64,000 bases of DNA from Anthopleura xanthogrammica (GCA_964019055.1 OZ025210.1:8389547-8453546), one strand, 5' to 3'. Shown: positions 40,301-50,982, counted from the stretch's first letter. Notes: generated by a model not told the origin, from the letters alone. A program made the numbers and translations.

Positions 40301-43300
40301 GCTGCCCGTTTTTGCCTACAAAACTATAACCAAACCGCTAGTGTTACAGATATGATTTCAGAGCTAGGATGGGACACTCTTGAATCTAGAAGGAAGAGAA
40401 ATAGACTGTCACTAATGTACAAACTGAGCCACAATCTTGTTGATGTAAATACAGAACAACACTTAATTCCAAATAGTGAAATGAGGACTAGAAATAGTCA
40501 CTCTCTAAAATATAGAATACCTAAAGTTTCTAAGGACATCTTCAAGTTTTCTTTTTTTCCAAGATCAATATCAGAGTGGAACTATTTACCCTCAGAACTA
40601 GTAAATTCAAAGTCATTAAATGAATTCAAAACTAAATTAGATCGCCATCTTTAATATGACGCGCTTTGTCGTCCTGAAAATAAAGCAAGTTGTTAACTTG
40701 AACTATTATTTTTTATTATTAGAGCAAGCGCATTGAAACCGTGAAATTGATTCGAAATTGATACTTGCAGGTGGTGCCTGTTGGTCACTGTCGCTCGGCC
40801 GGAGCATCCATTACACGGGGACACATACACAAGAGACCCTTGTGATGTTCACTTTGTTCTTTGTGTGGTGGATGCTCTGGATGAGTGATAGTGACTAATT
40901 GTCACTACATGGCTACTACTTGTTTGTGTCTTGTTTTGCATTTGTTTCAATGGTTTTAATGCGTTTGCTCTATTATTATTTTATTACTCATTGTAACTTC
41001 TCAATTATTAATTATTTATCTTATTATATAAACATGTTATGTACAGTTGATGTGATATTTTGCAATTTTTATCAACTAATAAAGATGTAGATGTAGATGT
41101 AGATGAAACACTGTACCCAGCCTTCGGAGGGGTGGTCTGAAATGTACTGAACTGTACAAAACTGTTCTCAAAATTTATAAAACTGCACCATTGGCTCTCG
41201 GGTCTCTCTTCAATGTTTTGCGGATCATGAAGTTAACTGTCATCAGAACGGACACCGTAGCTCACTGACAAGTCATGTTTGATTGTGTTATTGTGGGTTT
41301 TTTGAGTTCAATCTATTTACACCTTGATTAATTATCAAGATAACCTCCTTTTGATAAAGACTTGTTTGGCACAACCATGAAACACTTTGAAGCGGGGTCA
41401 AGGAGATGACAAGGAAAAGAGCACTCCACATAGGAATTCATAGGACAGATTTCCTGTGACTTTGATGATTGTGATAAAGTGCTCAACACGCCACGTCACA
41501 CTTTAAGAGACTCTCGACAATGTTAGAACCACTCACGCGAAATTCTTGCGCATGCGCATCCAATATGGTTGCATTCATTATGCATGCCAGAGGGAGGGGG
41601 GCAGGTGAAATTTTTGGGGGAACTAAAAATTATTTTAGTGGGTTAAACGAGTGGATCTCATATTTTTTTCGAAAATGTGTGTTTTTTTTTTTTTTAGATA
41701 GTATTGAAAAATATCACCTGCCCCCTTCGCCCTCTAACATACATAATGAATACAGACTAAGATTGCTTGGACACGAACTCTGGGAACGCAATTCTCGTTT
41801 CACGTAACGTGAGACTCCGACCAATCAAAAGGCTTAGAGTTACAGTGCATGTATGGTTTATTTAATCTGATCTAACCAACCAACCAACCAACGTACCTGG
41901 TTTTGATTTGTGAACCCTTCCGGTCGGAGGTTGTGTAGGGTAGATATCTGTGAAGCAGAGTATTATATTTAAGTTGTCTAGACTCTTAAATGAATTTGAG
42001 ATGGTATCATGAAGACAGGGGCGTAGTAAGGACCTAGGTTCTGGGGGGGGGGGGGGGGCACGCCAAACAAAAAAGAAAAAGAAAACAACAAAATCGCCGT
42101 ATTGGGGGGGGGGGGGGGTCGGGGTATTAATTAAAAAATAATTAAAAAACAATAAACAAACAAACGATTACCTAATCCCCCCTGAAGACCCCCCCCCCCC
42201 CCAAAGAGGACAGTAGAGTCGTTGTAGCAATATTTGAGCATTCACCTGCACATGGTCCATTGTTTTCGATGCCGATTTTCTTGCCTTGAACACATGCTGT
42301 CCTGTGCAGCTCACAGTGACTGGGGTACGTTATACCATCTGAACCACACACAGTCTTCTTATGTTCTGGACACCGGGAGATACATTGACACGTTGCGTTA
42401 CCTTCCTCTATGATACATTCCTGACCAGCGTGACAAAAGACGTTTGCGCAAGGGTCTGTTGTGGCAAAGATATTTTATAAGAATTAAGAAGAAAGAAGAA
42501 AATATATATTTTTATGATGAAAAAAGAAAAAAGAAAAAAGAAAAAAGGAAGGGGTATTTGTTGATGAACAAATCTAAAAATAATGAACAATATGCAAAAT
42601 GACAGTCGCCAAATAGAACTAAAATTTCATCAATTTGACACCCCTTCTGATATTCGAAACTAATTCTTGATTTGATGCCAAATGAGTGAACTTCATGTCT
42701 TGGTAGGCTTGGCCTGAACTATTTGGCCGGCCATGCAGCTAGCGCGCCTAGAATTCCTAGGCCTAATTAAATGATGACCCAATAATTAATGAAGGTACGG
42801 CAAAACATGAACAATAGATATTTATAATTATCTTCTGTCTGAGTCACATCAGGTGGATCAAAATAACAGCGAATAAATATAAACAAATAAAAGAAATGTT
42901 CCAATTGGTGAACAGATATTTGGAACTTCTTTATGGTGACACAGACAAACAGGCAACTGAAGACTCGTTTCTGGCTGAAGCAGTTGTTAATGAGTGCTAA
43001 CTTTATTACGAAAATCGTGACATTGGCAACAGATGAGTGTTGGCTCCTTGTGACTCAAAAAGATCACATTACGTTGCGTCTGGATACAAACGGACCACAG
43101 GAATGACATGAAAAGCTAATAAAACTCTCTAAATATCTCAAATTAATTGTCAGAAAATGAAGGTCCACGAAAAGCATCAAAATCAGAACGACACTAAAGT
43201 TCAACTGATCCGAACCTTCGTGGAACTACTGAGTGAATGGTCCCAGCAATGGTTGTTTAAGCCTTTCCGTTGAATGTCAGCCATTCTTGACACATATCAA

Positions 43301-44178
43301 TTACTAACTTTGTAGATGATGTTTCTTGTGCTGTGAAGGCTTTGTTATTTGAAAAGTATTTGAAAGGGCTACATCATGTGCCTTTCCAGAAGGTCAGGAA
43401 GAAAACCTTTACCGAAGGTCTTGCGTTCCTGTGGTGATATTTTCTTCTCAAGTAATACCAGTTCTCCAATGCATTGAACATGCTTGGTATATGGAACTAA
43501 AAGACATCTAAAAGCTTTCAATAATCCTATATAACCTCTTAGGCTCTTAGTAAACACGCTACGCATGACCACCATCTCGAAAAAATTCAAAATTGTAACC
43601 TCAATTTTTCAACCTTTAGTGTAAGAGGATATACATTGCAGTTTCTTACCACTATTTTCATTCTCTTCGCTTGGCTTCACTATTCTCTAAAAAAAAAAGA
43701 AAATAATAAAGTTGTACATTTTGTTAAAAAGTGTTAATATAATTACAGAATATTATAAACACAGCAACTAATAAAGCATAACAACAATCACTTTCTATGA
43801 TTTGTTATGTCCTGGGTATTTTACATACTAGATATTGGCTCACATAGCAAGAGGCTGTCTGGTCTGAGAGCTCCCCAAGCGAGCTCAACATGCTTACAAC
43901 ATCTAGAAACGTATTCCGACGACAGGCACGACAATATAATCCCAATAATATAATCCCACAAAAAGTCTAATTTTTTTCAATAATCCAAGATGGAATTAAA
44001 AAGCTAAAGTATATAAAATGAAATTTCTTCTTAATGCTGTCGAAAGATTGTTGCTTTAATCATTCAATGTTAAGAATCTGTATTGAAGTGTTGTGTTAAT
44101 ATGTTCGTTTATTGTGGGTCTTACCGCGTAGAGAGTCGCTGGAAGAAGAAGAGCACACAGCAAGATAATCCTAACCAT
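34366..44178 (-). CDS. FSTL1: Follistatin-related protein 1-like, ten exons
   Basis: Exons in order: 44178-44125, 43686-43650, 42455-42246, 41947-41897, 37087-36885, 36333-36204, 35919-35899, 35682-35619, 35322-35276 and 34526-34366. Phases agree and give 325 residues (human FSTL1 is 308). A secreted glycoprotein of the SPARC/follistatin type, linked in animals to BMP/TGF-beta signalling. Order: signal peptide (1-18); acidic linker; FOLN plus Kazal (31-100, [12 protein letters not shown] ... [17 protein letters not shown]); linker; two EF-hands (loops [12 protein letters not shown] near 165 and [12 protein letters not shown] near 212); VWC-like Cys segment ([13 protein letters not shown]); and a Lys/Glu-rich tail coded by exon 10. 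Exon 7 is only 21 bp. A 4.8-kb intron (37088-41896) hosts an antisense retrotransposon. Exons 2, 4 and 10 are less conserved and rest on phase and splice sites. Confidence 0.88.
34705..34970. mobile_element. MITE in FSTL1-like last intron
   Basis: ATGAGGGTTTATCAGGTCTT and its inverse near 34952-34970 bound a 266-bp element with arms of about 65 bp (through AACAAAAAAGAAAATATAAT). No ORF. Confidence 0.7.
37140..41102 (+). mobile_element. CR1/L2-like non-LTR retrotransposon in FSTL1-like intron
   Basis: The body is the 1104-codon ORF at 37340-40654. The 3' UTR ends with AATAAA followed by three to four GATGTA repeats at about 41080-41102. A short tandem 3' end in place of poly(A) is typical of CR1/L2-type elements. 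The same end occurs on the truncated element ending at 53135. The 5' limit (37140) is a guess; no separate ORF1 or clear target duplication was seen, so the element may be 5' truncated. It lies antisense to the host gene. Confidence 0.8.
37340..40654 (+). CDS. Endonuclease/reverse transcriptase of non-LTR retrotransposon
   Basis: 1104 residues without a stop or frameshift. Residues 1-170 are basic and unassigned. An APE-type endonuclease follows (about 172-400): [33 protein letters not shown] and GISDHEIV, the last holding the catalytic Asp-His pair. Reverse transcriptase covers about 620-870: [52 protein letters not shown] and FADDT with the catalytic aspartates. The C-terminal region ([24 protein letters not shown]) is typical of metazoan CR1/L2/Jockey-group elements. 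It copies its own RNA at a nicked target. All key motifs look intact, so recent activity is plausible. Confidence 0.9.
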   Translation: MNFRRPILTLMTVFSTIQRTTTSHLNGLSTRHYSQDYLKQINHHISQHKITPRLSSEAFSTIKDLGLPRLRRGCRAGIKVQNRQKPYQNIPVRITCSSHESQKKHQHVNLSNLVNISMIASAHSTDESNNESSNNTSLMPDSNIEINNADEINPPLAPKNTRRKPSYKRNNRRKLTCMTINCRSVKNKIADIAAVIDQYRPDIILGTESWLNSNIENSEIFPHGYKIYRKDRSGDCNGGGVFQAVKNDIIITHRSDLDTDCEIIWTQCQLADKKSKSLLICSYYRPNSSNINSLNELDASLLKLGNRLHKNNIIISGDFNAPDISWDGEYSSHSPASDRLLEIIDDHDLSQHVKEPTRCDDSSQNILDLILSNNSNIIENVKVVPGISDHEIVLFSVNTSCRRKKNVKRKIFIRKKADSTRIKQELANLSSYMAECRFNSIDEKWNCFEENIHRIMDSCIPSKMTSSRYNLPWFNRSLRRLSKRKQRIYNKAKTSGKQDDWKTFRQVRKQMHTSLKEARHKYISDYLGDAIEENPKRFWSYIKQLKNEDPGIADFEVNGSIISDSNSKAEILNKHFSNVFTQEDHSNIPHTGTDRKPSIDRLFITVNGVAKQLSLLKPNKASGPDAIPPWFLKEYANEIALILTNIYQDSIESGTVPSRWKSANVCGVFKKGKKSDPSNYRPISLTCIAAKILEHIVHSHVMKHFDYYNVLTDCQHGFRSKRSTELQLILTIHDIASSLQQNKSIHAAVLDFSKAFDKVPHRRLLKKLEHYGIRGSLLSWMESFLTKRMQTVICEGASSSPCSVTSGVPQGTVLGPLLFLTYVNDLPNGLTSSVKLFADDTLLYGIVVDDSDCDKLQDDLNKLEQWQHRWQMEFNPSKCNIICISTKQKPPKRQYTFCGSQLAQVDSISYLGITVNSKLKWTPHISSISSNASKSLGLIRRNLWNCPRKVRETTYTTIVRPKLEYASASWDPYHKKDISALERVQRKAARFCLQNYNQTASVTDMISELGWDTLESRRKRNRLSLMYKLSHNLVDVNTEQHLIPNSEMRTRNSHSLKYRIPKVSKDIFKFSFFPRSISEWNYLPSELVNSKSLNEFKTKLDRHL
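41585..41738. mobile_element. Small inverted-repeat element in FSTL1-like intron
   Basis: CAGAGGGAGGGGGGCAGGTG and the inverted ATCACCTGCCCCCTTCGCCC bound about 154 bp with a T-rich centre. No ORF. Confidence 0.5.
42015..42205. repeat. G/C homopolymer cluster in FSTL1-like intron
   Basis: Three long homopolymer tracts (two G, one C) within 190 bp. They begin with CAGGGGCGTAGTAAGGAC, which resembles a MITE end. Likely a decayed transposon with expanded runs, and error-prone in assembly. Confidence 0.45.
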
Positions 44179-46068
44179 CTCTGATCGTCTGAGATTACTG
44201 GATAAGGTGATTCAGAAGGAATTTTAATTCTTGTTCCTCTTCTCCCTGTCCTTCTGTAACCTTGTTCGTGCTGAACTGATGACTGAATGAACAGAAAACT
44301 TTGTTTACTCAATCAGCGAGAAAGACTGTCGGCCAAATTCCGAAAGACAAGCAAATACAGGACAAGTTTTAGTACCAAAGGCGCTAAACACTCGCAAAGA
44401 AGCCGAAAATCTGAACGTCTTGCCTCTAGGAACGAGAACAAAGCTCAAAGTGAATGTTCAAGTCGTTGCCAGACCAAACTTACCTATTCGAAGGAAATCA
44501 GAGTAGTAACCTGATAGCTTTTGTGAAGCAATTTGTGTCAGTGTTTTTGGCAGGCCTACTTTGGATGTCAATACTCCTATCCGCTAGGTTTTTGTGGGTT
44601 CACCTTTTGACAATTAGGGTCACATTCCTTTTGGATATGGTGGTCACATTCGATTCGTCGTGGTATTCTAAGTGTAGACACAATGCAGTGATCGAGAAAT
44701 AACCATTCAAAAGTGCAACTAACTGTTACAAACGTCGTCTAAGGTTTTGGTTTAGCTCCACGAATTCAGTGGAAAGTTTAACTCGTAGTTTAATTTTCTT
44801 TTCTTTTTCCCCGTTCTCTCCCATTTTTTAACTTTTGAAAACCTCTAATATTATTATTATTCATTCAAAATATTTCACCGTTTCTGATTGGCCCACAGCC
44901 CCCGGTTAATTTTCATAACGAGCATTGACTGACCAAATTTGGACAGAAACGTCATTCGTCCAAAAAAATTTTTTTATTAATGGACGATTGACATCATTCG
45001 TCCAATAACTAAAAAAGTATTGGACGATTGACGTTCTGCATAATTTTCCATATCACACTCAGTCTCATCCAATAATTGCTAATTAGTCTTTAGAAATGTT
45101 CCGAAACTTTTGTTATTTCCAGTATTTTCCTTCCTTCCTAGTTCCCTTTCTTACTTCCAGTCTACCTCCCGTAACGACCGTAACCTCAAGTTTCCTGTTG
45201 CCTACAGTTTTCTGAGTATTCTGTAATGCTTGATCTCCTTCAAAAAGGATCTTCTACTTATACTTTCGCAAATGCTCACACGGCTCATTTATTCATTAGG
45301 AGTTCAAGGTTTTCATGATATTGAGTTGCATTCTTAATTACTTTAAAATGATACACTTTTGACCCAATCAAACGACCTAATAAATAATAGTATGTTGACA
45401 TTATCTGTTGTTTCTTCTGGACTTTACTGATGATTCACATGACGGTCCGTGGGTAATTCGTCCATTTGATTTTCAACTTCAATTGAAAATGAACTGAATA
45501 TTGATGAAAAAGGAGGGTCCGTAATCAGTGAAAGAAAGTGGCAATTGAGGTTTTTACCAGGCAAAAATAGGTCATTGTATCCTAAATTCAGCTATTTTTT
45601 TCAAATTTTGTTTTACTTTTTGAAATTCTCATTCGCATGCTTTTCTAAAAATAATATTTTCAATTAAATATAATAGAAATTTCCAAGGCTTTTTCCTCAA
45701 AACTCGTCAAAAAGGTACTTTTTTCTTCTTTTAGAAATAATTTTGAATGTCGAAAATTCATAATTTTCTGCCCTCAAGCGACGATAGGCCAAAACAGCCT
45801 ACTAAATCATTTTCGCGTCAAAATAACGTCAAACTTCATGTTTTCCGTTTACGTTCGCATCCTCGAGGAGGCAAATATCGATCATATACCAAAATACCCG
45901 CATCTCCGCTTACAATGTATTTCTTTGTTGTATCTACTGTGAAAAGGCTGTTTTCATTTGGTAATACCCACTTCCTTGGGTAGTATAATTCCATTCTCCC
46001 TGATCACTATCGTAGAGACCTCTCAGTCATGGGGAGGAGAAATCAGTGACTCTGGCAATAGGCCCCTT
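44179..46068. other. Region upstream of the FSTL1-like gene
   Basis: Must contain the FSTL1-like promoter just right of 44178. At 44950-45035 there are two adjacent dyads built on ATTCGTCCAA/TTGGACGAT. Several ORFs of 60-82 codons show no recognisable motif. Nothing else seen. Confidence 0.45.
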
Positions 46069-47666
46069 GTATCACCCATAAATGTAATAACAACCATAAA
46101 TGTAATACCCACCATAAATGTAATAAAAATCAACCATAAATGTAATACCCACCATAAATGTAATAAAATCAACCATAAATGTAATAATGGACCCCACCAT
46201 AAATGTAATAAAATTTAACCATAAATGTAATAATCGAACCCCACCATAAATGTAATAAAATTTAACCATAAATGTAATAATTGTTTGGTTAGTCAGTGTA
46301 CTGAAGGTCAACACCGGATCACATGACAATTCGTATCTATCCTTCACCGGTATGTGTCTAGAAGTAATTATATGTCAATCACGTGACGACATGACATCAT
46401 TAACATAAGGGAATATCTTGGTCTTTTTTTGTGACCCGAGTAAAAAGTAAGGTTTTCTTCCAATTTCAAAGGATGATGATGGTGAGGATATCTTTATTAA
46501 GGTTATTTTACAGAAAAAGACATATATGTCCACAGTTTTAAAGCTGGCCCTTGATTTGTATAAAATACTTTTTAAAACGGACACCTTAGTGACAGTCGTC
46601 AACTGTCCGTCTCATAGGTGTCTGTCTGTTTCAGAGAAAAATATTTATTTTGAATAATGGACACCTCAATAAGGGACTGTGCAATAATTACCAGGAGGGG
46701 GGCTGAAAAACCAGATTTATCAAGCAAAAACTTAGGCAGTACCCCCCTCAACCTTTGTCTTCTTTTTACAATGAAGGCTGCATTTCTTATTTATATATAT
46801 ATTAAATATGTTCATTTATTGGAGATTATAGTGCAACCTGTATGCAATAGACTGTAGGAAACTTCTTCAAGGCGTTTCAATAACATTCCATAGGTAAGTG
46901 GTCTGGAAAACTTTGTATTTTCCGACAATGTCATGGAAACACTTTGATTGACGTGCAAACCCTTATTTTTTGGATGGTTTGCCATCACTGACATTTTTTG
47001 GAGAAAGTAACTCTGAACTTTATGATGCTGAAACATGTTTGGTTAGACATAACTCGTTGTTTAATTTAATTTACTAAAACATGCAACTAAAGTTCAAATT
47101 AATACTCATTCTTTTGAAACTCAATTACTTTTAGTACCCCTGTCACATGCTGTTTAATAGTGATGGTGAATCGATAAATAAAATAAGCGAGCGATAGCTA
47201 TATCGAAATGTTCCCCAAAATTAACCCTATTTACATTGTCAAGTTGTGTTATATGAACCATTTAGAGACGTTCACAAATAAAGCAGGCTACATTAAAACA
47301 AGTTCTCGCGATTTCATTCCGGGAGGACTGAAGAAGATGAAAACTAGTTTTCCATTCTCCATGATATCCGTTCATGAATTTTTTACTTTAAAATCGAAGA
47401 AAACCTTACTTTTTACTCGGGTCACAAAAATAAAACCAAAATATTCCCTTATGTTAATGACGTCATGTCGTCACGTGATTGACATATAATTACTTCTAGA
47501 CACATACCGGTGAAGGATAGATACGAATTGTCATGTGATCCGGTGTTGACCTTCAGTACACTGACTAACCAAACAATTATTACATTTATGGTTAAATTTT
47601 ATTTCATTTATGGTGGGGTTCGATTATTACATTTATGGTTGATTTTATTACATTTATGGGTGATAC
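46069..47666. mobile_element. 1.6-kb inverted-repeat element with iterated ends
   Basis: The left end GTATCACCCATAAATGTAAT is inverted at the right end (ACATTTATGGGTGATAC). Each end carries tandem CCATAAATGTAATAA units: about ten at the left, three at the right. The arms then continue as an inverted match (e.g. GTCAGTGTACTGAAGGTCAA, TCACATGACAATTCGTATCT, GTGACCCGAGTAAAAAGTAA) for about 190 bp. The 0.9-kb centre has no recognisable transposase. Looks like a non-autonomous DNA transposon. Confidence 0.7.
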
Positions 47667-47999
47667 ACCCCTAACCTCATGATGTTTCATACCTAAACTA
47701 CCACAATCCTTTTCAAAATCTCTTTTCACATTCAAATGTTAAAACTCCTTTGAATACCAACACAATAGTGAAATTTAGCACGAAGAAAAGAGCTACCAAT
47801 ATGGATTCTGGAAGTGTAGGTATGAAACGTCATCACGCTTGAGGCCTAGCTAGTACACTTCCTTGAAATTTTTAAAATTCAGGTACGTCTTATAATTTCT
47901 CTCGATTTAGCTTGATTTCAGGATTTTATAATTTTTAGTTGTATCTAAAGTCTAGGTTTTCGCTACCTTTTATTTGGTTATCACAACTGACTACCATCC

Positions 48000-48250
48000 A
48001 GGTGTCCGGAGCACGCACGAACCGTCCAATCACAGCGCGCTTCGATGCTTAGCCAAGCGGCCCTTGCTCCAAGTCTCTTCCCAATACAAAAACACGCGTT
48101 GTTTTAAAGTATACGTGTTGTTTTAAAGTAAATCTTTGCGATCCATCTGCTCAAATTCTGTGAGATATATGACTTTTAAGACTCGGGCGAGGGCCGATTG
48201 AATTACAACGACAATCCTTTTCGCGCTTAGTTTTTCGTACAGCTGGATAG
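48000..48250. repeat. Interspersed repeat family D, copy 2
   Basis: CGTCCAATCACAGCGCGCTT, CTCCAAGTCTCTTCCCAATA, ATGACTTTTAAGACTCGGGC and CAATCCTTTTCGCGCTTAGT match 5455-5765 in the same order. Confidence 0.6.
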
Positions 48251-48654
48251 GTGAAAAAGATGACTTTATTTTGATAAAAAGGGTATAGGCGGAATTTTCA
48301 GTAAGTTTTTTTTGACACATTTCCTAAATAAATATTCTTAACATTTTCTTGTCATTTTACTGTTCTTGAAAAGCAGAAAGCTAAAAAACTGTACTTTTTC
48401 CGAAATTCACATGTGATTACGGAAAGGCTAAGCTGAAGAAAAGCTTGAATATCTCTTACGACTACATATAAGCTAGGACCCTAAGGTAAAAAGTTTCAGC
48501 CACTTTGAACCTCTGGCATCCTATCCAGATAGATAGTTTGGTGATATTCTCGGTTTGAAACCGAGATTGCTGAAATTATGATGTTCAAGGCAACTATTAG
48601 AAAGTTAAAAAGAGAACTGAAAAAGATGAAGGGGAAAAAAGATTATAATTATTT

Positions 48655-48910
48655 TTATTTGGATACGATTGGATTCGAACCCACGTCCACCGACAGAAAT
48701 TCAAAAAAAATATTCAACGGTGCCATGCCCCCGAGACATCCGCAGAGCTGGGTCGTCGTATGGACTTCGGACCTGACGGCAATTAAATCCTTCTGTCCTT
48801 TGGTGTACGGATTACGCAGAAAAATGTTCTAGCCGAAACATCAGGGGAGAGACCAGCCGGCTCCAGACCATGCCTACAGCTAATCCCTTGCACTATCGCA
48901 ACGCACGTTG
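48655..48910 (-). repeat. Possible tRNA-like SINE body
   Basis: On the minus strand GGGTTCGAATCCAATCG (48665-48685) resembles a tRNA B box, and TTGCGATAGTGCAAGGGATT (about 48883-48902) resembles an A box. The roughly 200-bp spacing is too long for a tRNA, so this may be a composite or rearranged SINE. Weak call. Confidence 0.25.
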
Positions 48911-49004
48911 ATTTCAAGTGGAAAATAATCTAGTCTATCCGGTATATTGTTACCACGGCTATTGTTGTGCAAATTTTGTGAAACCGTGGCCTATTGGAAA
49001 AAAA

Positions 49005-49030
49005 CTGGGTCAGTACTTGGATGGGTGACC
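49005..49030 (+). ncRNA. 5S rRNA-derived fragment
   Basis: GGTCAGTACTTGGATGGGTG closely matches the box C region of eukaryotic 5S rRNA (GGTTAGTACTTGGATGGG), and GACC continues it. Flanking sequence does not continue as 5S, so this is a pseudogene piece or the head of a 5S-derived SINE (SINE3 type). Confidence 0.6.
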
Positions 49031-49345
49031 TTTTGTCGACAAATAGTCTCTTTTTTTAATGAATTGCTTCCCTGAAATAATTAAACAATATTCAATCGCT
49101 TTTTAGCTTGCTGTGAACGTAGTGCCAGAACAGCTTAGTGAACAGGAGTAAAGAGACCCAAAACGTAACAACAAATACAAAAGTAGAAAGCAGATATCTC
49201 TGGACTGGATAAGAGTATAGGAATAACAATGTACACGAGATGAATTGGATAAATGTTTTGTAATTAATTGATTAATTGCTTGTTTGCGTTTTTTTACTTT
49301 TATGCTCTGGTCCCCCCCCCCCCCCCCCTCCTTCATGCCCTTAGT

Positions 49346-49457
49346 TCAACTGAAGGGATACCCCTAGTTCAGGTTATGGTATACTCCTAGTTCAGGTTAT
49401 GAGATACCCCTAGTTCAGGTTATGGGATACTCCTAGTTCAGGTTATGGTATACTCCT
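49346..49457. repeat. 23-bp minisatellite
   Basis: About five units of CTAGTTCAGGTTATGGTATA (plus CTC) with small changes, directly abutting the 40-bp minisatellite. Confidence 0.85.
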
Positions 49458-49970
49458 ATGGACATACAGGAATAAGAATGTACACGAGATGGATTGGATG
49501 GAAATACAGGAATAAGAATGTACACGACATGGATTGGATGGACATACAGGAATAAGAATGTACATGCATGAGATGGATTGGATGGACATACAGGAATAAG
49601 AATGTACACGAGATGGATTGGATGGACATACAGGAATAAGAATGTACACGAGATGGATTGGATGGACATACAGGAATAAGAATGTACACGACATGGATTG
49701 GATGGACATACAGGAATAAGAATGTACACGACATGGCTTGGATGGACATACAGGAATAAGAATGTACATGCATGAGATGGATTGGATGGACATACAGGAA
49801 TAAGAATGTACATGCATGAGATGGATTGGATGGACATACAGGAATAAGAATGTACACGACATGGATTGGATGGACATACAGGAATAAGAATGTACACGAC
49901 ATGGATTGGATGGACATACAGCAATAAGAATGTACATGCATGAGATGGATTGGATGGACATACAGCATTG
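49458..49970. repeat. 40/44-bp minisatellite
   Basis: About 12 units of GGACATACAGGAATAAGAAT followed by GTACACGAGATGGATTGGAT. Some units are 44 bp because ACACGAG is replaced by ACATGCATGAG. Neither 40 nor 44 is a multiple of three, yet all minus frames stay open, giving spurious ORFs up to 201 codons. Confidence 0.92.
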
Positions 49971-50027
49971 TATGTCATTGTATATCTCTTTTCGCCCTGT
50001 TTCATCAGCTGCAGAAGATCTTGTGGT

Positions 50028-50392
50028 CAAGGCCATGGAGAGTTGCAATGGGATGTCAGAGCCTGGCTGGTTTGTAACAAGCTGATGTTTAACGATTGGA
50101 AGACGGAATTGCTCAGCATTGGTTCTCGAAAGCAGTTATCCAAGATCAGCATTAGTTCTATTCGAGTTGGGAACTGTGAAAAATCGCAGGATAATGTTAG
50201 GAACTTAGGTTCTTGGTTTGATAGTCACCTAGCTATGTGTACCCATATTGGGAAGGTTTGTAGTAAGGCTTTCAGGGGATTGTACAATATTAGGCAAATC
50301 AGGAAATATCTGTCTGAGGACTCCACAAAGACTCTGATTCATACTTTTGTAACATCACATTTAGATTATTGTAATAGACCAGTTTCACATTC
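50028..50392 (+). pseudogene. Reverse-transcriptase C-terminal relic
   Basis: The frame encodes WLVCNKLMFNDWKTELLSIG, then VRNLGSWFDSHLAMCTHI and VTSHLDYCN, the typical region just after the RT palm of metazoan CR1/Jockey-type elements. No catalytic FADD or endonuclease part is present and both ends are abrupt. A different element lineage from the 37340-40654 ORF. Confidence 0.7.
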
Positions 50393-50514
50393 GATGTAAA
50401 CCGCTGTTTTTAAAGACCACAGACTCATTTGCACAGGCTTAACCTCGTTCATAAGTCATCTATTTAACGACATCATTAAAAGTCCGTGGGATTTCAAAAC
50501 ATTGGTATTGTTCA

Positions 50515-50982
50515 ACTTTCACATTCTTTTTTTGAGAGCCAAAATGGCCATTTTTCAGTTTTTTGGGCTAAAAAGCCTTTTTTTTCAGCAAAACAGTGTT
50601 TTGGACACCCAAAATGTGCTTTTCTCGGCCAAAATGTGCCTTTAGCAGTGAAAACGTCGTGTTTAGAGCAAATTTTCTCAGCAAAAAACACCTTTTTTGA
50701 CCAAAAAGCACCTTTTCTCAGCCAAAACCCGATTTTTTTTCACCAAAAAGTCGTGTTTTTATCTCAAGAGGTATTTTCATGAGCAAAAAGTGGTGGTTTC
50801 AGCAAACAGGTCACGCCGTCAGCGAAAAACCTGGTTTTGAGAGCCAAAATGGCAATTTTTCAGTTTTTTGGGCTAAAAAGCTTTTTTTTTCAGCAAAACA
50901 GTGTTTTGGACACCCAAAATGTGCGTTTAGCAGTGAAAACGTCGTGTTTAGAGCAAAAGAAAATTCTCAGCAAATTTCGAAA
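50515..50982. repeat. Satellite array, left fragment
   Basis: One to two diverged units, anchored by GAGAGCCAAAATGGCCATTT at about 50535 and a relative at 50838. Same AGCAAAAAGTGGTGGTTTCA and GCCAAAATGTGC blocks as the main array right of 55675. Cut off at 50982 by the LTR element. Confidence 0.85.

Larger units (their letters stand above)
47667..49345. other. Non-genic stretch with repeat fragments
   Basis: Holds repeat D copy 2, a possible SINE body and a 5S-like fragment (listed separately). A C run at 49312-49328 precedes the minisatellites. No host exon recognised. Confidence 0.45.

Noticed and set aside
44287..44702. ORFs of 75 and 82 codons upstream of the FSTL1-like gene
   Set aside because: Different frames overlapping the presumed promoter, with no recognisable domain or splice support.
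48655..48910. A true tRNA gene on the minus strand
   Set aside because: The B-box-like and A-box-like pieces are about 200 bp apart and no cloverleaf can be drawn; kept only as a weak SINE call.
49433..50048. Three overlapping minus-strand ORFs of 170-201 codons
   Set aside because: All three frames of a 40/44-bp minisatellite are open; the peptides are just the repeat (SMSIQS/FLFLYVHPIH).
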